In this document: piece after piece, positions 1 to 6,158 of the stretch | Layout: each line of letters starts with the position of its first letter | Numbering within the stretch: position 1 is the stretch's first letter | Source of the DNA: an uncultured Actinomycetes bacterium | GTDB lineage: Bacteria; Actinomycetota; Acidimicrobiia; Acidimicrobiales; RAAP-2 | NCBI GenBank assembly: GCA_903893955.1 | Contig: CAITOG010000080.1 | Coordinates: 1-7,314 of the forward strand | DNA: 7,314 nt | Reading direction: 5' to 3' | The notes under the pieces: generated by a model | Seen by the model: the letters and a program-made list of their open reading frames with translations, nothing else | Database searches by the model: none | Told to the model about the DNA's origin: nothing | Made by a program: the position numbers and the translations under genes

Positions 1-49
1 GAAGCGTCATGGTGACCTCTGCGGTGGTCTGGGCCCGGAGCGCCTTCAT
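1..49 (-). CDS. ABC-2 type transporter permease, N-terminal fragment (cut by window edge)
   Basis: Only the first 16 codons are inside the window. They read MKALRAQTTAEVTMTL on the minus strand from an ATG at 49-47. The ATG overlaps the TGA of the upstream ATPase by four bases (ATGA), a classic sign of translational coupling between ABC exporter subunits. The peptide resembles the short cytoplasmic N-terminus that precedes the first membrane helix in actinobacterial ABC-2 permeases, which often begin with a similar 'ALxAQTxAE' pattern. No membrane helix is visible yet, so the assignment rests on the start peptide, the overlap and the partner gene. The product would form the membrane channel driven by the ATPase encoded just upstream. 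Confidence 0.7.
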   Translation of the reverse strand, partial: MKALRAQTTAEVTMTL

Positions 50-999
50 CGCCGACGACCTCGGCGTCGAGGGTCGGGCGCACTCTCGCTCGGCACCTGG
101 GCCAACTCGCCCACGATGGCCACATAGGTGTCCTCCAAGGTGGCGCCGCTGCGCAGCTGGTCCAAGGTGGCACCTCGCTCGGCCAGCCAGCTGCCGAGGG
201 CAGCCACCAGGGTCGGGCTGGCGTCGGCGTCGATGACGTAGTGGCCCGGGGTTGCCTCGACGACGCTCGTGCCGAGTGCCTGGCCCAGGCTCGTCGTGTC
301 GAGGTCCGCTGGCGCGCTGAAGCGGACGCCACCGCCGACAAGCTCGGCCAGCGACCCCTCGATGGCGAGCCGGCCTCGGTGGATGATGGCCACCCGATCG
401 GCAACCGCCTCGGCCTCGGCGAGCTCGTGGGTGGTCAGGACGATGGCGACGCCGCTGGCCGCCTGCTCTTGGATGACCTCTCGGATCGCCGCTCGGCCGT
501 GCAGGTCGACGCCCGCAGTCGGCTCGTCCAAAAAGAGCACCGAGGGCCGGCCGATCAGCGCCAGCGAGAGCGAGAGCCGCTGCTGCTCACCTCCAGAGAG
601 CCGACGCCACGGCGTCGAGGCGACGTGGTCGAGGCCGAGGCGCTCAAGGAGCGAGTCGGGTGGCACCGGATCCGGGTAGTAGCCAGCGAAGAGGCGCAGG
701 GCCTGGCGCGGGGTCATCACCGGGTACACGCCGCCCTGCTGGAGCATGACGCCCATCTGCCGGACGAGCTTGGCGTGGTCGGCAATCGGATCGAGGCCGA
801 GGACCCGCACCTGACCGGCATCAGGGGAGCGGTAGCCCTCCATGGTCTCGACCGCAGAGGTCTTGCCGGCGCCGTTCGGGCCCAAGAGGGCGAGCACCTC
901 GCCCTCGGCGACGTGGAGCGAGAGCTGGTCGACGGCGACGACGTCGCCGTAGCGGACGACCAACTGGTCGGAGGCGATGGCGACAGGCACGGCTCCCAC
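46..999 (-). CDS. ABC transporter ATP-binding protein (ABC-2 exporter family)
   Basis: This is a 317-residue nucleotide-binding subunit of an ABC exporter, acting at the cytoplasmic face of the membrane with the permease that follows it. All ABC motifs are present in order: Walker A GPNGAGKT at 40-47, Q-loop Q87/Q88, signature LSGGE at 134-138, Walker B VLFLDE at 154-159, D-loop GVD at 163-165 and switch histidine H191 in TTHE. A C-terminal domain of about 100 residues follows, ending in an Arg-rich tail. From memory, the stretch from METMEG-like residues through LGLDP to the GVMLQ region is close to the mycobacterial Rv1458c type, a putative antibiotic-transport ATPase usually found near heme A synthase and SUF genes. 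The substrate cannot be read from the sequence. The start used is GTG at 999-997. A second GTG three codons later is possible, and no good Shine-Dalgarno sequence precedes either. The gene diverges from serS with 38 bp between the start codons. Confidence 0.93.
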   Translation of the reverse strand: MGAVPVAIASDQLVVRYGDVVAVDQLSLHVAEGEVLALLGPNGAGKTSAVETMEGYRSPDAGQVRVLGLDPIADHAKLVRQMGVMLQQGGVYPVMTPRQALRLFAGYYPDPVPPDSLLERLGLDHVASTPWRRLSGGEQQRLSLSLALIGRPSVLFLDEPTAGVDLHGRAAIREVIQEQAASGVAIVLTTHELAEAEAVADRVAIIHRGRLAIEGSLAELVGGGVRFSAPADLDTTSLGQALGTSVVEATPGHYVIDADASPTLVAALGSWLAERGATLDQLRSGATLEDTYVAIVGELAQVPSESAPDPRRRGRRR

Positions 1000-1025
1000 G
1001 TTACGGCCCGTTGAGGTGGGACAGG

Positions 1026-1031
1026 TACCCT
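1026..1031 (+). promoter_or_regulatory. Putative -10 element of a leaderless serS promoter
   Basis: The hexamer TACCCT fits the TANNNT -10 consensus of actinobacterial housekeeping promoters and lies six bases before the serS ATG at 1038. This places the expected transcription start on or next to the A of the start codon. No Shine-Dalgarno sequence sits at the usual distance, which fits leaderless translation, common in Actinobacteria. No convincing -35 box is seen: TTACGG at 1001-1006 would leave a 19-bp spacer. The element overlaps the palindrome GGTACC, so the opposite strand reads TACCTG, a poorer -10 candidate for the divergent ABC operon. Confidence 0.5.
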
Positions 1032-1037
1032 CTTTGC

Positions 1038-2342
1038 ATGCTGGACCTCCACCTGATCCGCTCGGAGAGCGACGCCGTCAAGGAGTCGCTTCGTCGTCGC
1101 GGCCTCGACGGCTCTGAGATCGACCGGGTGCTCGAGCTCGACATCGAGCACCGGCGGCTCCTCCAGCGCCAGGAGTCACTCCGCTCCGAGGTCAAGAGCC
1201 TGTCGAAGGAAGTCGGTGCCGCCAAGCGCGCTGGTGACGAGGAGGCCGCCGCTGCGGTCCAGGCCCGAAGCCGGGCGCTCGGCGACGAGGAGCGCGAGGC
1301 CGCGCACGCCGCAGAAGCCATCGGCGCCGAGGTGCGTGCCCAGCTGCTGGTGATCCCGAACCTGCCGTCGCCCGACGCCCCCGACGGGGCTGGCGAGGAG
1401 GACAACGTCGAGCTGCGTCGCTGGTGGCCTGGGATCGAAGAGGGTGCGCCGGAGCCGACCTACGAGGACCACCAGCGCGTCCCCCACTGGGAGGTCGGCG
1501 AGGAGCTCTCGATCCTCGACATGGAGCGTGGGGCAAAGATCGCCGGCTCGATGTTCCCCTTGTTCCGTGGCGCCGGCTCTCGGCTGCTTCGCGCCCTCGG
1601 CTCGTTCGCCCTCGACTCGCACCTCGACGCCTATGAGGAGGTGCGACCGCCCACCTTCGCCCTGACCGAGACGCTCACTGCGACCGGGCACCTGCCGAAG
1701 TTCCACGAGGAGGCCTACCTCATGGAGCGAGACGACCTCTGGGCCATCCCGACCGCGGAGGTGCCGCTGACCTCCTTCCACCGAGGCGAGATCTTGGCCG
1801 AGGAGGACCTGCCGGTCCGACTGACCGCGCTCACCCCTTGCTTCCGTCGAGAGGCCGGAGCTGCGGGACGAGACACGAGGGGGCTGCTTCGAGTCCACGA
1901 GTTCGACAAGGTGGAGCTCTTCGCCTACACCACGCCCGATCAGGCCGAGGCGGCGCACCTCGACATCCTGGAGCGGGCTGAACAGCTCCTGCGCTCGCTC
2001 GGCCTCCACTACCGGGTCCTCGACCTGTGCACCGGCGACATCGGGGGGAGCGCGGCGCGCACCTTCGACTTGGAGGTCTACTCACCAGGTGTCGATCGGT
2101 GGCTCGAGGTCTCCTCGGTCAGCTGGTTCAGCGACTACCAGGCTCGTCGGGCTCAGGTCCGCTACCGGCCTGCCGGGGGTGGCGGTCCCCAGCTCGTGCA
2201 CACCGTCAACGGCTCGGCGCTGGCGTGGGCTCGGATCTGGGCAGCACTGGTCGAGGTGGGTCGCCAAGCCGACGGCTCGGTCAAGCTGCCCGAGGTCCTG
2301 AGCCCGTATCTCGGCGGTCGACTCGAGATCAGCCGGCCCTAG
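1038..2342 (+). CDS. serS: Seryl-tRNA synthetase (class II aminoacyl-tRNA synthetase)
   Basis: The cytosolic enzyme charges tRNA-Ser (and tRNA-Sec) with serine using ATP. The 434-residue product has the standard bacterial length. It starts MLDLHLIR, the typical SerRS N-terminus, which selects ATG 1038 over the in-frame TTG at 1011. Residues about 30-97 form the charged, heptad-like antiparallel coiled coil that grips the tRNA long arm. The catalytic core shows the serine-binding TAE motif at 239-241, motif 2 with FRREAG at 269-274 and the RDTRG loop through HEFDKVE to 293, and motif 3 with NGSALAWAR at 391-399 ending in the invariant Arg399. Residues 357-371 read EVSSVSWFSDYQARR, whereas many bacteria have a CSNC-type sequence in the middle of this block. 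This is a lineage variant, not a loss of known catalytic residues. The gene ends in TAG, 9 bp from the convergent regulator gene. Confidence 0.97.
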   Translation: MLDLHLIRSESDAVKESLRRRGLDGSEIDRVLELDIEHRRLLQRQESLRSEVKSLSKEVGAAKRAGDEEAAAAVQARSRALGDEEREAAHAAEAIGAEVRAQLLVIPNLPSPDAPDGAGEEDNVELRRWWPGIEEGAPEPTYEDHQRVPHWEVGEELSILDMERGAKIAGSMFPLFRGAGSRLLRALGSFALDSHLDAYEEVRPPTFALTETLTATGHLPKFHEEAYLMERDDLWAIPTAEVPLTSFHRGEILAEEDLPVRLTALTPCFRREAGAAGRDTRGLLRVHEFDKVELFAYTTPDQAEAAHLDILERAEQLLRSLGLHYRVLDLCTGDIGGSAARTFDLEVYSPGVDRWLEVSSVSWFSDYQARRAQVRYRPAGGGGPQLVHTVNGSALAWARIWAALVEVGRQADGSVKLPEVLSPYLGGRLEISRP

Positions 2343-2351
2343 GGGGAGCGA

Positions 2352-3092
2352 TCAGGCGCCGTCGAAGCGGTAGCCAACCCCGCGGATGGTCGTGATCAGG
2401 ACCGGGGTCTTCGGGACCTGCTCGACCTGGGCCCGGAGTCGCTTGATGTGGACGTCCAGGGTCTTGGTGTCACCGACATAGTCGCTGCCCCAGACCCGGT
2501 CGATGAGGACGTCACGGGTGAGGACCCGTCCAGGGTTCTCCATGAGCAGGCGGAGCAGCTCGAACTCCTTGCGGCGCAGGTGGACCTCGTCGCCGCGAAC
2601 GAAGGCGCGCCGGGTGTCGGGCTCGAGTCTGATCCCGCCGAGCTCGGCGGTCTCGCCGAGCGAGTCCTCAGGCGTCGAGGCAGGGGTGCGGCGCATCACG
2701 GCGCGCATCCGGGCGACAAGCTCCCTGAGCCGGTAGGGCTTGACGACATAGTCATCGGCACCGACCTCGAGGGCGACCACCGCATCGATCTCCTCGCCCT
2801 TGGCGGTGACCATGATGATCGGCACGTTCGATCGGGCCCGCACGTGGCGGCACACGTCGAGGCCTGAGAGCTTTGGCAGCATCAGGTCGAGAAGGATGAG
2901 GTCCGGGTCAGCGCCCTCGAAGACCTCGATCGCCTCGGCGCCGTCACGCGCCACGGTGACCTCGAAGCCCTCGTGGGCCAAGCCGACCGAGAGTGCCTCG
3001 ACGAAGGAGTCCTCGTCCTCGACGAGCAGGACGCGAACCGGTCGCTCTGAAGGGACCGCCTCGCGCTTGTTCTTCTTCGGATCCTTGGCCAT
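2352..3092 (-). CDS. regX3: RegX3-like response regulator (OmpR/PhoB family)
   Basis: This is a 246-residue DNA-binding response regulator, the expected phosphorylation target of the kinase encoded immediately upstream. The receiver domain (about 19-135) has the acidic pocket E25/D26, phosphoacceptor D69 in LLDLMLP, switch T96 and K118 in VKPY. The C-terminal winged helix (about 151-244) carries VWGSDYVGDTKTLDVHIKR, in which the recognition-helix region from 208 is nearly the mycobacterial RegX3 sequence as I remember it, and ends RGVGYRF. RegX3 of mycobacteria controls phosphate-starvation genes. That role here is inferred by similarity. The ATG (3092-3090) shares one base with the kinase stop (TGATG), and AGAGAG six bases upstream is a modest ribosome site. 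A Lys/Arg-rich leader of about 18 residues precedes the receiver domain. No alternative start lies closer to the domain. Confidence 0.92.
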   Translation of the reverse strand: MAKDPKKNKREAVPSERPVRVLLVEDEDSFVEALSVGLAHEGFEVTVARDGAEAIEVFEGADPDLILLDLMLPKLSGLDVCRHVRARSNVPIIMVTAKGEEIDAVVALEVGADDYVVKPYRLRELVARMRAVMRRTPASTPEDSLGETAELGGIRLEPDTRRAFVRGDEVHLRRKEFELLRLLMENPGRVLTRDVLIDRVWGSDYVGDTKTLDVHIKRLRAQVEQVPKTPVLITTIRGVGYRFDGA

Positions 3093-4426
3093 CAGACGCT
3101 CTCTGGCAGCGGCAGGATCAGGGTGAAGGTCGAGCCCTCGCCCTCGCGAGACTCCACCTCGACAGCACCGGCGTGGTTGGTTGCCACGTGTCGAACGATA
3201 GCGAGGCCGAGGCCGGTCCCGCCGGTCTCACGGCTTCGTCCCCGATCGACTCGGTAGAAGCGCTCGAAGATCCGGTCGAGATCGACCGTGGGGATCCCCA
3301 TGCCGGTGTCGCGTACCGAGATCCTCACGATGGGGGAGCCCGGGGCGATCTCCTCGCCTGAGGTCGCCGACGGCTTGGCGTCGCTCTCAGGGGCATCGGG
3401 CTGCGTGGTGACGACCGAGCTCACGGTGACCACCGAGCCCTCGGTCGAGTAGGTGATGGCATTCTCGAGCAAGGCATGGACGGCGGAGACCAGCTGGCGA
3501 CGATCGGCCATCAAGCTGATCGGCTCGGCCAGCGGTGAGGCGTCGAGGATGATGTTGCGCTGCTCAGCGCTCGAGCGCACCCGATCGACTGCCTCGACCA
3601 CCACGAGGTCGATCGGCACCGGCTCGGTGGTCAGCTCGAGCTCAGACTCGAGGCGGGAGAGGTCGAGCAGGTCGTCGATGATGCGGCTGACCCGGAAGGC
3701 CTCCATGTGGATCCGATCGGCGAGGCGCTTGGCCACGTCGCGGTCCTTCTCGTCCATCAGTGTCTCGGCGAGCAGGCCGAGGGCGCCCATCGGGGTCTTG
3801 AGCTCGTGGCTGACGTTGGCGATGAAGTCGCGGCGCACGTCGTCCAAGCGCTTGCGCTCAGAGATGTCGTCGATGACGGCGATCACCCCGAGAGGGCGAC
3901 GACCGTCATCGATCAGCGTCGCGTTCACCCCCAGGCTCCGTCGTGGCGGCCCCCACAGATCGAGGGTCTGCTCTGCCTGCCCCTTGTCCCACGCCTCAGA
4001 GAGCCGCTCGGTGACTGCCTGTGCTGCGAGCGCGTCGCCACCTCGGCTCTCCATGAGCGTGGTGGCAGAGGCGTTGCGGTAGATGATCGAGCCGCTCTCG
4101 TCGCAGAGCACCAGGCCGAGGGGCAAGGTGTCGAGCGAGCGGCGGAGGCGGATGGCGTCCGCGCTCGACTCGGTGACCGCCGCTGTGGCGGCACCGGTGA
4201 CTTGCTCCAAGTAGCTCAGCGCGCCCTCGAGGCTTCCTTCATCCTCGGGTGGGCCGGCGCCGAGCCGGCTTCCCAAGGCGATCAGGCGTTGTGCGATGGC
4301 TCTCGAGCCTCGACGGCGACCCACGAGCACGCCCACGGCAATCCCGATGACGAGCGCCCCTGCAGCGATAGCGATCCAGACTGCCATCGGCAGGCTCGAG
4401 GTCGTGGCGAGGGCGGTTCCGTGCAC
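3092..4426 (-). CDS. senX3: SenX3-like membrane sensor histidine kinase
   Basis: This 444-residue kinase senses a signal and phosphorylates the adjacent RegX3-like regulator. One hydrophobic segment (about 14-36) is followed by GRRRG, so the protein is a single-pass membrane protein with essentially no extracytoplasmic sensor domain. A PAS-like region spans about 92-190 (LPLGLVLCDE through VIAVIDDISERK). The HisKA domain holds the phosphoacceptor H207 in NVSHELKTP. The catalytic domain shows N-box N322, G1 box DTGMGIP at 373-379, the FERFYRVDRGRSR block from 387 and G2 box GGTGLGLAI at 402-410. The RRDFIANVSHELKTP block and the C-terminal STFTLILPLP match mycobacterial SenX3 closely from memory. 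A Pro/Ser/Glu-rich insert at about 341-364 lies between two catalytic-domain strands. The start taken is GTG 4426. ATG 4387 (residue 14) at the edge of the membrane helix is the alternative. No phoU or pst gene is visible nearby. Confidence 0.92.
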   Translation of the reverse strand: MHGTALATTSSLPMAVWIAIAAGALVIGIAVGVLVGRRRGSRAIAQRLIALGSRLGAGPPEDEGSLEGALSYLEQVTGAATAAVTESSADAIRLRRSLDTLPLGLVLCDESGSIIYRNASATTLMESRGGDALAAQAVTERLSEAWDKGQAEQTLDLWGPPRRSLGVNATLIDDGRRPLGVIAVIDDISERKRLDDVRRDFIANVSHELKTPMGALGLLAETLMDEKDRDVAKRLADRIHMEAFRVSRIIDDLLDLSRLESELELTTEPVPIDLVVVEAVDRVRSSAEQRNIILDASPLAEPISLMADRRQLVSAVHALLENAITYSTEGSVVTVSSVVTTQPDAPESDAKPSATSGEEIAPGSPIVRISVRDTGMGIPTVDLDRIFERFYRVDRGRSRETGGTGLGLAIVRHVATNHAGAVEVESREGEGSTFTLILPLPESV

Positions 4427-4449
4427 GACCCAAGCATGGCAGACATGGT

Positions 4450-4463
4450 GGCGCGGACGCGCC
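4450..4463. repeat. Perfect 6-bp inverted repeat (GGCGCG-GA-CGCGCC)
   Basis: Two 6-bp arms, GGCGCG and CGCGCC, are exact reverse complements separated by two bases. The element lies 24 bp from the kinase start and 63 bp from the first secretion-like gene. It could be a dimeric protein-binding site. The two-base loop is too tight for a good RNA hairpin, and such palindromes also arise by chance in DNA this GC-rich. Confidence 0.4.
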
Positions 4464-4491
4464 GGGGGAAGAGGACCGACCGTTGCGCTGG

Positions 4492-4508
4492 CGGCCGAGG
4501 TCCGGCCG
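4492..4508. repeat. Paired CGGCCG palindromes with 5-bp spacer
   Basis: CGGCCG occurs at 4492-4497 and again at 4503-4508, separated by AGGTC. As each copy is itself palindromic, the pair can be read as a direct or an inverted repeat, and in RNA it could form a 6-bp hairpin with a 5-base loop just before the start of the downstream operon. The function is unknown, and chance is a real possibility given the base composition. Confidence 0.4.
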
Positions 4509-4525
4509 GGGAAGTGGGGTCGAAG

Positions 4526-4840
4526 ATGAACGTGGTCCTTGGTGCTCGCAGCGCTCTCGAGCTAGCTGATGTGAGGCTGAACCCGAAGCCGAGCGCCTTG
4601 CCGGGCTCAGGAACGCTCCAGCAGATGGCCAACGGCATCGCCGGCTGGGGGCTGGTGCTGGCACTCGTGGCGGTGGTCATCGGAGCTGTGACCTGGGCGC
4701 TCGGCTCGCACTCGCAGAACATCCATGGTGCGCTCGCCGGGCGGCGCACGGTCCTGATCGGCGGTGCCGCTGCTCTGGTGATCGGTGCTGCTCCGATCCT
4801 GATCAACTTCTTCTTCCACGCCGGCACCGGGCTCCACTGA
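4526..4840 (+). CDS. Small two-helix membrane protein, DUF6112 / VirB2-pilin-like
   Basis: This 104-residue protein has a short soluble N-terminus containing DVRLNPKPSALPG (15-27), a first hydrophobic helix at about 39-59, a polar loop GSHSQNIHGALAGRR (60-74) and a second helix at about 75-97. The LNPKPSALPG, WALGSHSQN and final FFFHAG blocks match my recollection of the actinobacterial DUF6112 family, small membrane proteins encoded beside TrbL-like and SCO6880-like genes. The two-helix architecture resembles VirB2/TrbC pilins, so a role as a pilin or channel subunit of a type IV secretion-like apparatus is inferred, not shown. The same reading frame is open far upstream (antisense to the kinase gene), but the domain begins only after ATG 4526, which also has a G-rich stretch before it. 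The next gene begins one base after its TGA. Confidence 0.8.
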   Translation: MNVVLGARSALELADVRLNPKPSALPGSGTLQQMANGIAGWGLVLALVAVVIGAVTWALGSHSQNIHGALAGRRTVLIGGAAALVIGAAPILINFFFHAGTGLH

Positions 4841-4841
4841 G

Positions 4842-6158
4842 GTGCCCGCCGCTGGGTGCGTCGCCGCGGTGACGCCGATCTGCACCGGGGTCGGGGGCCT
4901 CGGCAGCTCGCTCTTCGGTGCGGGAGCCACCGCTGCGCTGGACTCGTTGAGCACCTGGGTGGCGAAGGGCTCGGTCTGGTTCCTCGGCCAGATCGGCTCG
5001 GCGATGAGCACCACCACCACCGTCGATCTTCGCTCCCCGTGGTTCCTCGCTCGCGCATCGGTCATCGAGGAGCTGCTCGGCGTCGTGGCGCTCCCGTTCC
5101 TGCTCCTCACCACGGTCTCCGCAGTGCTGCGGCAGGACCTCGGGATGCTGCTCAGGGCGGTGGTGGTCCAGCTCCCGCTCGGCATGGTGCTGGCCGGTGG
5201 CGCCGCGGAGCTGACATCACTCGCACTGGCAGCCACCGACCAGCTCTGCCGGGCTGTCACGGTTGGGACCGGGGGAGCGGTGGCCTCGATGGCCAAAGCC
5301 ATGAGCACGGCGCTGACCGCCACCGCCGGTGGTGCTGCGGTGCCGGCGTTCGTCCTGCTGCTGGTTGCAGCCGTGGTGGCGGGCGCAGGTGTGCTGCTGT
5401 GGATCGAGCTCGTGCTGCGCGCCGGGGCGATCTATGCCGCAGTGGCGTTCCTCCCGCTCGTGTTGGTGGCTGGGGTGTGGCCTGCAGTCGCCAGCTGGTC
5501 ACGACGCCTCGTCGAGACTCTGGCCGCGCTCGTGGTGTCCAAGCTCGTGGTGGTCCTGGTCCTCGCGCTCGGCGCGGGAGCGCTCGGGACGGCCAAGGGG
5601 CGAGGCCTGCCGGCACTCATGACCGGGACCGGCATGCTGCTCCTCGCCGGCTTCGCCCCGTTCACGCTGCTCAAGCTGCTGCCCATGTTCGAGGCCAGCG
5701 CCGCCGGGCACCTCGAGGGCCTGCGCCAGCGGGGGACTCGGGCTGTGACCTCGGGCCCTCCTCGCCAGCTCGTCGAGATGGCACTGGCGGGCGCTGCAGG
5801 TCCGGTGTCGGTCCCGATGGCAGCGGCCGCTGGCACAGCCGCCGCCACAGTCGGCACGGTGCTCGCTGAGGACCCGCTCGCCACCGCCAAGCGCTTCAGG
5901 GGAGATGGACCACCCGGCGCCCCACCGACGAAGGAGGGAGGCTCACCGACGCCGGGTGGCGGCGGGAGCGGACCTCGGACCCCGGCGCCAAGCGAACCCG
6001 CCCGTTGGCCGCGCGGCGTGGATGACGCCGACGCACCACCGCCAAGTTCGGTGCCGAGTGAGCCTTCTCGGGGTCCGGCGGTGAGGCCGCGCACGTTGCG
6101 CATCGAGCACGACGACATCGGACCTCGCATCGTCCCTGTGGAGCCTCGAGATGGCTGA
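4842..6158 (+). CDS. Polytopic TrbL/VirB6-like conjugal-transfer membrane protein
   Basis: This is a 438-residue membrane protein. After an N-terminal segment with two cysteines (C6, C14) and an amphipathic stretch (about 31-57, containing VWFLGQIGSAM), hydrophobic helices lie at about 76-96, 103-130, 166-190, 194-213, 224-248 and 258-281. A weaker Ala-rich stretch follows at 313-341, then a Pro/Gly/Ser-rich hydrophilic tail (352-416) ending in a charged segment. The pattern 'WFLxQIG..TTTT.DL...WFL' and 'AVLRQDLGMLLRAV' fits the TrbL/VirB6-type inner-membrane channel protein of actinobacterial conjugative elements as I recall it. The function is inferred from the fold and from its neighbours. 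The start is GTG 4842, one base after the preceding TGA, indicating coupled translation. It overlaps the next gene by eight bases. Sequence similarity in this class is weak, so the family name is less certain than the membrane topology. Confidence 0.78.
   Translation: MPAAGCVAAVTPICTGVGGLGSSLFGAGATAALDSLSTWVAKGSVWFLGQIGSAMSTTTTVDLRSPWFLARASVIEELLGVVALPFLLLTTVSAVLRQDLGMLLRAVVVQLPLGMVLAGGAAELTSLALAATDQLCRAVTVGTGGAVASMAKAMSTALTATAGGAAVPAFVLLLVAAVVAGAGVLLWIELVLRAGAIYAAVAFLPLVLVAGVWPAVASWSRRLVETLAALVVSKLVVVLVLALGAGALGTAKGRGLPALMTGTGMLLLAGFAPFTLLKLLPMFEASAAGHLEGLRQRGTRAVTSGPPRQLVEMALAGAAGPVSVPMAAAAGTAAATVGTVLAEDPLATAKRFRGDGPPGAPPTKEGGSPTPGGGGSGPRTPAPSEPARWPRGVDDADAPPPSSVPSEPSRGPAVRPRTLRIEHDDIGPRIVPVEPRDG
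6140..6143 (+). promoter_or_regulatory. Ribosome binding site deciding the SCO6880-like start
   Basis: GGAG lies seven bases before ATG 6151, inside the last codons of the TrbL-like gene. It supports this ATG as the real start despite the eight-base overlap with the upstream coding sequence. Confidence 0.6.

Larger units (their letters stand above)
4427..4525. promoter_or_regulatory. Divergent intergenic region between senX3-like kinase and secretion-like operon
   Basis: The 99 bp between two divergent start codons must hold or abut the promoters of both units, unless transcription begins inside the genes. I see no TANNNT -10 box at leaderless distance on either strand and no repeats of a GTTCA-type phosphate box. 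What is visible is extreme GC content, two compact palindromic elements (listed separately) and a G-rich run, GTGGGG at 4514-4519, six bases before ATG 4526 that could act as a weak ribosome site. Its regulatory role is inferred from position only. Confidence 0.45.

Noticed and set aside
241..1014. Plus-strand open frame of 257 codons opposite the ABC ATPase
   Set aside because: The minus strand holds every ABC motif in order. The plus-strand product is a charged, featureless antisense translation.
1011..1016. TTGAGG as the -35 box of the serS promoter
   Set aside because: It would leave only a 9-bp spacer to the TACCCT -10 element, too short for a normal sigma-70-type promoter.
1011..1037. 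Upstream TTG start extending serS by nine residues
   Set aside because: SerRS proteins begin with the MLDLxLIR block encoded at 1038, and the -10 box lies inside the would-be extension.
1176..2009. Minus-strand open frame of 277 codons inside serS
   Set aside because: It is antisense to the complete catalytic core of seryl-tRNA synthetase and has no recognisable domain.
2337..2344. CCCTAGGG palindrome at the serS stop codon as a terminator
   Set aside because: The arms are only four bases with no loop and no T-run on either strand, so a terminator hairpin is not supported.
3707..4525. Long plus-strand open frame running into the DUF6112-like gene, which could suggest a 377-residue protein
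   Set aside because: Its first 273 codons lie mostly antisense to the clear histidine kinase gene and encode a low-complexity His/Arg/Asp-rich sequence with no domain. The recognisable protein starts at 4526.
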